A stretch of 64,000 nucleotides of DNA, taken from contig JALIZF010001650.1 of the NCBI GenBank assembly GCA_029948255.1, positions 358,001 to 422,000 on the forward strand, read 5' to 3'. The notes beneath the pieces were generated by a model. The model saw only the letters and a program-made list of their open reading frames with translations. It did no database searches and had not been told where the DNA came from. This document shows, one piece after another, positions 19,932 through 29,345 of this stretch (positions are counted from its first letter, which is position 1; the number at the start of each line of letters is the position of its first letter). Made by a program: the position numbers and the translations under genes. Source of the stretch: Telmatactis stephensoni (taxonomy: Eukaryota; Cnidaria; Anthozoa; Actiniaria; Isophelliidae).

Positions 19932-20830
19932 TCCTGCCCTCACCAATACACCATGCATACGTTAGCCCAGGCCACGGCCCAAAGGGACTAAAACGACCAC
20001 TGCCTAAGAACTCCCCACTTTCCTACAGAAGATCCCCATAATCTAAACCGCTCGAATTATCAGCGATTAGCCGACCTGCTTGCTACTAGGGCCTTCCACA
20101 GCTCTGTAGTAGTTAGGGCATCGGACTGCGCCGATAAACCGAAATTGTACGTTCAATCTCCGTTGGGGGCGTGGATTAGTCCCAGTCTTCATTGATCAAA
20201 CATACATTACCTACTAACTTCCCACTACTCTCCCCATTACTCAGATTCCAACTCCAAATCCGCACTCGTAACCAGCACCCTCTCCTCTTTAATTGCAAAC
20301 AAATGCAAACAGTAATGATACCAATTGAACTAGAATTGGAAATAAGAGTCATAGGTACTCGTAAGACTGACGTCAAAACTAGACAAATTTCTCTTAGAAA
20401 CCACCGCTCACAGCGAATGGGCGTGTACGGAGTGCTCTTGTCTAGCTAAACTAGGTAGCAAGACGTTGCTTTTCGTAAAGAGCCATGTGCGTTTTAAGGG
20501 ATCAAACTGGCACATGGGACTATTTCCACAGCTATCCTGCGAGAGTAAAAGTGCAGTCCACTACTGGAGGGTTAATGCTTGTCGCAAAACCAAACTATTT
20601 GCAAACAGGTGGAACGTCTAAGGAATCCGAGTTGGCCCGAACGCTATAACACTGCGGTAATCAAGTCCAAAGAAAACCGATATTGCCGATATTATAGGTG
20701 AAACGTAGAATTGCCGAAAAAGGAACCAACAAACGAAGAAACACGCGGTTCAAATGGATAAAACAACGCCAATTTTTTGCCCAAAATGACCTTGAGAATA
20801 TGAGCTGTAAAGACGTCATTTCCCCTAGTA
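19932..20830. other. Non-coding; one weak tRNA-like block
   Basis: About 20100-20170 has TAGTAGTTAGGGCAT, a short ATCGG/CCGAT hairpin and GTTCAATCTCC, in tRNA-like order, but the anticodon loop has the wrong length and no acceptor stem closes. Nothing else is identifiable. Confidence 0.3.
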
Positions 20831-20837
20831 GAAAGAT

Positions 20838-21242
20838 GTGGGAGACCCGCAGAGCTTGGTCCCTCCGTATGTAAAAGGAATTTTGGAAAGAGTGAAAGAG
20901 GAGCTGAAGCAACATGACATCCGAGTTGCTCGGATCGACCTAGTGGCCAAAATGTCCCCACGTACGTCCTGAGAGCGCTAAAGTCGTGCCGGGTCAGTAC
21001 AAGAAACAGGCACAAGAGGCTTCCCTTGGACGCGGCTTCCCTTGGACGGAGGTGCCTACTGCGAAAGAATTGAACTCTAGCACGGGTGCGCATTCGCGCT
21101 CGACCTCTTAATATATCTAGCTATTTTGATATCACTCCAGCGCGCACAGCTTCTCATGTAGAACGGTACCAACTGATGAAGACTGCAGATCTACAGTCGA
21201 AACGTTTGGAATAGAATTACAGCCACACGCTACAGCTCAATG
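20838..21242 (+). pseudogene. Penelope-like element fragment (RT/endonuclease linker and 3' end)
   Basis: The plus strand reads SLVPPYVKGILERVKEELKQ then HDIRVARIDL, similar to the conserved PYVKG...E linker between RT and GIY-YIG in Penelope-like elements. Frames then degrade. A last short open stretch, VPTDEDCRSTVETFGIELQP, ends at a stop at 21242 and overlaps a hammerhead-like motif. Assignment rests on one linker motif plus the 3' motif. Confidence 0.45.
21170..21202 (+). ncRNA. Hammerhead-ribozyme-like core
   Basis: CTGATGAAGACTG, an 8-base loop, then CAGTCGAAAC: the CUGAUGA and GAAA core segments of a hammerhead separated by a perfect 5-bp stem II (GACTG/CAGTC). Penelope-like elements are known to carry hammerhead motifs. 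I could not place stems I and III or the cleavage site convincingly, so activity is unproven. Confidence 0.4.
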
Positions 21243-23179
21243 ACAAGCAATTTCCGGGAATGTTCAAAACAGAATGGCTATTCATCTAAAATGGAGGTCG
21301 GGATGATAACTGGGTGAGCTTCCGCTAGATTGGTTAATAATTTGTAGACAAATATTTCATGCTATAAGGTTGATCTGTGTTGAGTTAGAGTGCACGCCAT
21401 ATATTCCGTGAAAGAATTACTAACCAATTAGTGCACAATAGTATTTAGTTATCGACAAACTAAGAGTTCACCCAGGCGTAAACTATAGGTGCAAACAAAT
21501 ACAAAAGGCGAAAATGAAGTTGGGCATACATTTTATTCTTGCACATAGATTCTTCTAAAATTCAAGACACAAGACACATCTATAAGTCTGAGATAACGAC
21601 AAAGACGCAAATCAAATTTGGTTCTATCCACTTTATTGTTCCAGGGCTGAAAAATCAAGACCCCAAAACGCAAAATACACAAGAGACAAGAGGCAAATGA
21701 AATGGTTTCCTACTCCATTTATTAAGCTCTTGAAGCTAAATAACGGCACAAGACGCAAATAAAACTTGTAGTTTCGAAGACATTTTATTCTTAATTCTAT
21801 ACGGACACAAGAAGTCAGCAAAAATGAAAGTTTGTATATAATATATTAATAGCGGCAATGAGATGTCCAATACAAATCAAGTTTTATTTCACGGATATGT
21901 ATGGCATGTACTCTATTTTAAGCTTGAATTCTAAAGAGGAGATAGCAAAATCTCTTGCTATCCCCGGATATAATGTATATTGTTGTTGCTATACACTCTC
22001 TGTAAATCCTGCTAAAAATTCTACTACTTTGACATGGACATTTTGTGCTGTCTCCGCTGAGTTTAAATGGTCAAAATATGTTATGAACCAAATGCGTTTA
22101 TTACTGACCAAATTCTAGCCTTCCGGAGAACACAAGTTTCAATCTGGGGTAATTAGCTTTGAATGGGCGAGTACATTATTAGACTAACCGTTTCTAGTAG
22201 AAAGTGAAATGTTGCGAGCAGAAAACAGTCGGCGTATCCACGTTAGCAGAACTGTAAGTTCCTCTAAAATTCAAAAAAGGAACACAGCATGCTTTCTCTA
22301 ATATATCAAATTTTTCTTGTCTATCTCCTCTCATTTTGATTCTTCTTCGCTTTAACTCCGAGTCCAAGATACTCGACTTTTCAAAAATGTACGTTTTGCT
22401 AGGGATTATGGGACTTTAATCTGTAAAGTCAATAATCTTAAATCTTGATATGGCATTAAAACGTATTCCATCACCTTGCCATGTATTCCATATCTATGTT
22501 ATACACACAACAGCAGGATCCACTACAGCGATTTAAAGACTGAAAGAGATGATTCATAAACACCTATAAACCCCGAATGCAAATTCCTCACACCCAAAAA
22601 TGCAAACTGGAAAAAGTTGTTATGAAGGTATAGACCTTTTTAACATCAAGTTGTCTCCAAGAAATTGACCTCGCATCCCGAGGTTCTCTAGAATGACGAA
22701 CTTAGGTAGCAATTTAGGTAGCCATAGGGGCCAACAGAGGGTAGGGTCCCCGGGAAAGAAAACAAGGCGGTATGCCCTGTAAACGATAGACAGTTGTATA
22801 AACGATGCTCAACATAAGAGGCTCAATTTACCTTGTGATGCACGAAAGGGAACCCCACCCTCTGTTGACCCTAGGCTCTGAACTAGGTCCAGAATTAGAG
22901 CTTTAGCTAGCCCCCCTGAGGTCAACAGAGGGGAAGGATGGGAGGTTAAATTGGACCGAATGTGGTGATGGTACGCAATTCATTTTGCCTTGGCTCTGAG
23001 TTGTTGGCTCTACGGGTCACGATAGATAACTGTATCTCTCTGGAAATGCAATGCCAGAAAATGCGTAAACCCATGGCCCTCCAGGGCGCCTTCACTACCG
23101 GTACTCCTCTATCAATGCAATCCTTTAAATCCGTCACCCCGTGGCTCTCGCTTACGCCAACAAAACTCTAGAAATCCAA
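21243..23179. other. Non-coding interval with small repeats
   Basis: At 21384-21420 one arm (AGAGTGCACGCCATATATTCC) of the MITE family seen complete at 36558-36696. At 22190-22230 GTTTCTAGTAGAAAGTGAAA is a short repeat also found near 36143. CAACAGAGGG occurs in both orientations around 22730, 22848-22870 and 22918. No gene is supported. Confidence 0.5.
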
Positions 23180-24041
23180 CCGCTCTGCAGTCCTCGTAGA
23201 CTGCCATTTTGTTGATGAATAGCTCCACCTCGCAGTCAATCCCGGACCGCCCTTTTTCCCCACGTGGAAATTCACTTGGCAGTCTCCGACTGCCATTTCT
23301 CTCACCTAACTTCACTAATTCGCAGTCTCGGACTGCCATTTCGTCCACATATCTTTCAGACCGCCTTTTTACTCGCATGTAAATTCACCATGTAAACCCC
23401 CTCCCATGGAAATGCCGGACTGCCATTTCTTTCGCGTGTAAATAACTTCGCAGTCCCGGACTGCCATTTTTTTCACATAAATTCACTTCGCAGTCCCGGA
23501 CTGACATCTTTTCCACGCGTTAAGTCACTTCGCAGTCCCGGACTGCCATTTCTTCCACATAAATTCACTTCCCAGTCCCGGACTGCCATTCCTTCCACAT
23601 AAATTCACTTCGTAGTCCTGGACTGCCATGTTTCACGCGAATATATTCACTTCGCAGTCCCAGACTGCCATTTCCTCCACATAAATTCGCTTCGCAGTCC
23701 CGGACTGCCATTTCTTCCACGTTAATTCACTTCGCAGTCCCGGACTGCCATTTCTTCCACATAAATTCGCTTTGCAGTCCTGGACTGCCATTTCTTTCAC
23801 ATAAATTCACTTCGCAGTCCCGGACTGCCATTTCTTCCACATAAATTCGCTTCGCAGTCCCGGACTGCCATTTCTTCCACGCGAATAAATTCACTTCGCA
23901 GTCCCGGACTGCCATTTCTTCCACATAAATTCACTTCGCAGTCCCGAACTGCCATTTTAGTCTACGTGTAAATTCACTTTGCATTCCCGGACTGCCATTT
24001 CTCCAGCGACGCGCAAATCGACTTCGCAGTCCCGGACTGCC
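23180..24041 (+). repeat. 40-bp minisatellite, about 20 units
   Basis: Unit CTTCGCAGTCCCGGACTGCC followed by ATTTCTTCCACATAAATTCA. Units vary by a few bases and a few are longer (GCGAATA insertion). Every unit contains GCAGTCC-C-GGACTGC, a 7-bp palindromic arm pair. The first few units are the most diverged. Confidence 0.93.
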
Positions 24042-25056
24042 TTGAGAAGTGCTCTTGGTCTCATTAAAGCATAAACTTAACATGGAACACACTTAACAGT
24101 CCCCAGCCACCCTGGCTGCCACTGCAAACTCCTAAAACTAACAACGCAGTGGGACATAAAATAGACGAGCAAAAGGTGAAAGGAACCAAATGTAGCCCCA
24201 ACCTAGCCCGTCCCAAGGGTAAACAAATGGGTGATTAAGACTTTGAGCAACAATTCCCGTCATGAGTGTATTAAGCAAAATTACCGGGCGCAACGATCCA
24301 ACTCATACCTATGCAAATTCGTGAGAAACCAAAGTTTGAAGTTACGCCCCAATAAAATCAAAACTAAAATGCAAGAAGAACGACTGAACAAAACTGTACT
24401 GTACTGTACTGTACTAAATAAACAAAGGATGAAACAAATCAATGCATGACTAATGAACTAACTGGAAACAAAGATCGAAGTCATGAGGCGTAACACAAAG
24501 CATGCAAGACGAATGCAAATTGCTAAAACAGGACGCTAATGGCAGGACTGACCAAAGTAACACAAAATATATGATAAACGCGGTTTGAGTTAATGATAAA
24601 GCTAAAAATGGGCAGCCAACGAAAGTAGTGTGGAAAGCATAGAATAAACCACGAAGAAACAATTATGAAAAAAGGAACAGAAACAATTGAAAGCCTACCC
24701 AAACCGGCAAGCCGACTGATAAAACGCAAATTACAAACTTATTGCAAACTTGGACAAGAAAAAACCTAGACTAGCGGCTACAAATACAAAATGACTACTT
24801 GCCAAATTGGGAATAAACCCCGGGAAAACCAAGAGAAAACGTCCGAGTCACAAACACTGAAATTTCCTCCATACGTTTACCAAAGAGAGCTGGAGCCGTT
24901 GAGCTCGATAACTCTGCTAACTAGCCATGTTCAGTTTAGCCAAGATTAGTAGGAAAGCCAGAACGTTGAGGGTGCTGAAACTACTCAGAGAGAAAATCTT
25001 GAATTAGAGCTGGTGGCGGTTGACGATGATGGTGAAGAACGAAAGTTCCCGATGTT
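24042..25056. other. Non-coding; ACTGT microsatellite
   Basis: A pentanucleotide run ACTGT x4-5 at about 24393-24415. The rest is AT-rich and contains no convincing ORF or known element. Confidence 0.5.
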
Positions 25057-25136
25057 CCGGCGTATCTTGAAGTGACCACTCCTAGATCGAGCAGGCTTAT
25101 TTATATTCTGAGTTAATTAATTATGCAGTGAGAATA
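25057..25136 (-). repeat. Right arm of the 5.7-kb inverted repeat
   Basis: Reverse complement of 19407-19486, with only small differences at the outer tip. Similarity continues weakly inward (GAACTTTCG on both sides). Flanks do not show a clear target duplication. Confidence 0.8.
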
Positions 25137-27420
25137 TGATATTCTTTCAACAATGCGGGAATGTCACCTCCATCTAGACGTACGACCCCTTTTCCCCTAG
25201 CACGCTTGTAGTACATTTGCTTGATGATTCTGGGCTGGCTACCATTACTTCTGTTTCTGTTTATGTAGTCTTCTACACAGTTTTTAACTCGTGGATTGAA
25301 AATCCACGAGTTATTGTGAGGGGTCGAATATGCAAATCAGTCAGGTTACTACTTCGTGTATGACAACAACTATTCAATCTATCTATTGTCTAACTAGAAT
25401 GGTGCCATACATAAAGTAGTAAGCTATTGTGTCACTCACTCACTCACTCACTTTCCTGTAAATTTCCGGTCTGTCAAATTTTACTTCCGGTCTATTCTTG
25501 ATAATACGATACGGTGCTAACTTGCGTTAGAGTCGTTTTCGTATGAGTGGGAAACTTACCGTACCGTATCGTAACTGTACCAGTATCATAGAACATTCGA
25601 AATTCCTGCTGTAACCGTATCGTATCGTAGGCCGTACGGTGTTCCCCCTCATACTCTATAATAATTTTCGGCGACCAGAGCTTTGAACGTAATGTAACTG
25701 TTTTAGATTTGTGTACAAGCAACAATTTTTAGGCACACGATCTAAGCTGGGTAATACAAGTTTTTGACATTACCTCGTGCTCTACATGTAAGTTACATGT
25801 ACACGGGTCTGCACTCTGCGAAGATCGATTGTACGTGTCGGATGTTAGGCAAAATTGCCAATAGATTTGAATAAATAGTTTCTTATTCATTGCCACATTC
25901 TGTATTGAACTACTCTCAGTTCCCTCTGCAGCTTGGAATAATTTTCATCACATCTCCAAGTTGATCGAGCTGTTCGATATACTCGGATGTGAAAACAATG
26001 GACTTTGTAGTCGCTGTCTTCAAACAAACAAAAATCGTAGCAAGTCCAATATCAACGAGTCATCCAAGCATTTAGTGTTTGTACTCTATCAGCACGAGAG
26101 TAAATGTTGAAATAAAAAGCAAACGAAATCATATTTCAGTACGAACTGACGCCTGCTGAAACTGGAGAAACTGCATGGCCGTGGAATCGCTACAGCCCGG
26201 CTGGCTGAAACGGCATCAAAAAAGCGTATTTGAGTTTAAGTTTGGTGGCTATTATGAGTACTTTTATGGAGTAATTTATTTTATTCATAGCGACATTTGG
26301 TTCATAGAGAAACTTCTTTCATAATTTGTACATGTTCAATAGCTTTGCTAAGCGTACAGCCATAAATTTACAATATGTATAAAAATATAACCTTCCCAAA
26401 CATTAAATTGCTCAGTGGCTCAAGTGGTTCGTTGCTGGCTGCGAATCCAGAGGTACCCTGTGTAATAAATGAGATTAAACATTCACCTCGTTGAAAGGCT
26501 TTAATCAGCGAAAAGTTCACTTACTACATTTCACAAGAACATGGCGGCTAGTAAAGACAAATCCGCTGACATAAGTTCATGGGCTTACCACAGGAACCCC
26601 GAATATAAATTTCAACAAAAGTTAGTAACTTAAACTATTAATTGTCACTACACCCTGCAATGATTTATCATTTAGAAAAATACATATTGTATTAATTGAT
26701 TTATATTTTTGCCTTCAAATAAAAAACTCATTATTTAACTAAAATCCACGAGTTACTTCGCCATTGGCGGGTTGATTTAATGTCTGATATGTGCATCTAT
26801 GTGGCAAAACAAACAGAGTCGATTCCGCTCCTGATACCTTGCCGTCCTTGACGGCCATAAAAAGAGATACTTCACGCTGTAAAGAAATATAAACAAAACA
26901 AATATCATATGTAAAAGCCAACTCTCTTCTCCTAACATGAGTTCTGTTCATGAGTTCTTGTATCCTGCTGTGATCTTTTTTATTTTTTTCCACTCTTGCC
27001 ATATTTCCTTTACCATGCTCTCTACATCCTCTTTGTCTTCAGTTTTTTAGTTCTTTTAGTTATTTTACTCGATTTCCCCCTCTTATCAGATGAAGCTTCA
27101 CCACCAACAATGTCTTGTGTTGTCCTGTTTCGTTGGAGTTTTTTAAAGCGGTTTTGGATCTTTTTCTCCAAAGATCCCTGAAAACAATATATTACAAATC
27201 ATTTGGTATCAATTGAAGAGGTTGTCAAGTTAAATTTTCTTTCATATTCTCTTTTGCAAACCAATGGTAGAGGAGGAGTGACAGTTATTTCAAGAGGCAT
27301 TGCAAATTCAAGTGTATTTTCAAATGTTTGGCATTTCACAATAAAGTGCCTTTAAAACCTTCAAAGTGTCAACAACTAAGCTCAGTTCTGACTAGTTACT
27401 ACCGTTATAAGTGCGACCTG
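25137..27420. other. Non-coding, with short palindromic elements
   Basis: Palindrome AACTCGTGGATT-gaa-AATCCACGAGTT at 25286-25312, with a further copy AATCCACGAGTT at 26743-26754. (CACT)n at about 25432-25453. A CGTATCGTA-rich patch at 25495-25650. A partial tRNA-like string near 26410 (TGGCTCAAGTGGTTCG) without a usable B box. ORFs here are short and unsupported. Confidence 0.5.
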
Positions 27421-27439
27421 TGAAGGTCAAAGTCTCAAT

Positions 27440-28339
27440 TCCAAACTAGCATTGAGTAGATGAGTAGATGAGTACTTTATTGACAATTATTTGCAGCCTT
27501 TCAGCTGAATTACATAATTATAAATATAAATATAATAAACAAAATGTAAATAAAACTAAAATTAGCTAAAATTACTATACATATACTACAAAGTTAAAAA
27601 TAAATTCTAGTAATAAAATATATTTATTGCTAACTCCAACCGAAGCAAAGAAACCATCATCGCTGGCCATGCTGGTGGCAAGATATCATCCACACATGGA
27701 CAGGATGAACGAATTCTTTGCTCGGTTGGTGCGAACAAAAGGAACATCATATTTACAGCTCTTTCTAATGTTATACTTACTTACACGCTCTTTCGGTAAA
27801 AGATGTCTAAGTTTATGATTTTCATTGTTCTCAATTGATGAAAAGAAGATCTTACATAGATTTTTATGATGTTCTTCAATACTCTTAAGCCCTAATCTGT
27901 CTAACCCCGTTATATAATCGTAATCAGGTAAAATGATTGAAATAACGCTCTTTTCTATTCGTGAAAATTCGTTCTTAAGATATTTTGGCAATGAGTTTGA
28001 AAAGCTTACAATGCCATAATCAATAACAGATCTTATACATGTAACATAAAAAAGCGACAGATCTTTAGGGGGCACCTTGGCACGTTTTAACTGAATAAGG
28101 AAGTAAATCATCTTATTAACCTTCTTAATTACACTATGAATGTGTTCGTTCCATGACAGATCGTTACTTATTGTAATATCTAACAACTTAGCTGATGTTA
28201 CAACTTCTAATTCATTACCATCTACAATAAGCGGGTCAAAGGAGGGTGGTTGTTTAGCAAAACGAAATTCTAAGTTCTTTACACTTGTCGGGGTGCAACT
28301 GAACTCTATTCCTATTTGACCAAGCATTAACTTCGTCAA
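27440..28339 (-). pseudogene. 3' end of a CR1/L2-like non-LTR retrotransposon
   Basis: The frame from 28339 to 27686 gives the segment after the RT catalytic core of LINEs: AKLLDITISNDLSWNEHIHS, VNKMIYFLIQLKRAKVPPKD, FYVTCIRSVIDYGIVSFSNS, then IEKSVISIILPDYDY and a tail SKYNIRKSCKYDVPFVRTNR. This layout is the CR1/L2-type C-terminal region. The catalytic RT and endonuclease are absent (5' truncation, as is usual for LINE copies). The 3' UTR runs to about 27440. Confidence 0.8.
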
Positions 28340-28986
28340 CTATACTCTGTGCATGGCTGTCACAACCCTTGGGGACAATTTCAGACTGCAGTAGTATCAT
28401 CACGTAGTATCAGGATTTGTCAACAGTGAACCAACATAAGTACTTGGGTATTTGGATTGAATTAAGTAGTATCATCAGCATTCACATGGACTGTCAATCA
28501 AATCACTCAACCGATACAAATAGCGATTCTAAAGAAAAATGCCTCGAATTTGCATGGGAAGTTTTGATAAATATGAACTTTAAATGCATAATTGACTTTT
28601 ATCACAGGGAGCCCGGCTTTTAAGAGTTGCCTCTTTATGAATAAATGAATAAATTAAGTACTTTGGGTTTCTTGTGTTGAGATTTGAAACGAGACGCTAA
28701 TAATAGAAAGTTTCCGGTATTCGTAACTGCCAGTAATCCAAGTACATAGAGTAACATGAGAGCAGTTTAAACTTCAAATATAACGTATCAGTGTAATGCA
28801 CTCTCTTAGTAACATTCAATAAGAGAGAAGGGCTGAAACACGGCGAGTTTATGGTTTATGGTTTAAGGTTTAATAATACTTTTTACCAAATGATAACAAA
28901 AAAATAAAATACATATGGTAACGGATAATAGTAGGGGGAAACTGAATTCCCATGTAAAAACTACTCTCCAAAACAAAATATACATA
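28340..28986. other. Non-coding; tiny LINE-like scrap on the plus strand
   Basis: At about 28420-28455 the plus strand reads TVNQHKYLGIWI, like the RT thumb motif of another LINE, in the opposite direction to the copy next to it. No other feature before the BEL target site. Confidence 0.3.
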
Positions 28987-28991
28987 GAAAT

Positions 28992-29333
28992 TGTTAGTGC
29001 CAAATCTCGTTTTGTTCTGTCTGTTTGTATTTCGTACGTTGTCCCGTGTTTGTCTTGTCCCTTGTGTATTGTAGTCAGTTTATAGTTCTTTAGTATGCAC
29101 ATAATTGTTCAGTTTTCACCGTTCAACGTATCATCAAGGTTACACATCGTTTTGTAAGTATTTTTTCAACGTATTTCATATTTTGTATTTAGATTTAGAT
29201 TTCGTCTTTATAATTTAGTATTTCCTATTTATAGGAACCGTTCGTCTATGTGTTTATACTGTAGCCAATCGAAATAAATTCATGTCAACGCGTTCAATGT
29301 GTAACAATGTAGTCAAAGAAAATCGCCGCTACA
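28992..29333 (+). repeat. 5' LTR of the BEL/Pao element (342 bp)
   Basis: Starts TGTTAGTGCC and ends ATCGCCGCTACA. AT-rich centre (TTTATAATTTAG, CCTATTTATAGG). AATAAATTCATG about 60 bp from the 3' end provides a polyadenylation signal. Preceded by GAAAT. Confidence 0.97.
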
Positions 29334-29345
29334 TCTTCGTTCAAA

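Noticed and set aside
20097..20172. tRNA gene
   Set aside because: A-box and B-box-like strings occur in order, but the anticodon loop is the wrong size and no acceptor stem forms. At best a tRNA-derived relic.
20692..21093. 133-residue minus-strand ORF
   Set aside because: It overlaps the Penelope-like linker on the plus strand and has no recognisable motif; probably a chance frame.
23727..23924. 65-residue repetitive ORF on the minus strand
   Set aside because: It is a by-product of the 40-bp minisatellite; the peptide repeats simply mirror the unit.
23180..24041. CRISPR-like array of ~40-bp units with palindromes
   Set aside because: The units are contiguous and the stretch between palindromes is itself repeated, so there are no unique spacers; the context is eukaryotic. 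It is a minisatellite.
25492..25725. 77-residue ORF over CGTATCGTA-rich sequence
   Set aside because: No family resemblance and driven by short repeats; not supported as coding.
26406..26470. tRNA or SINE head
   Set aside because: TGGCTCAAGTGG resembles an A box, but no B box or acceptor stem follows.
28863..29102. 79-residue ORF on the minus strand
   Set aside because: It spans the BEL target site and 5' LTR, so it is not a gene.
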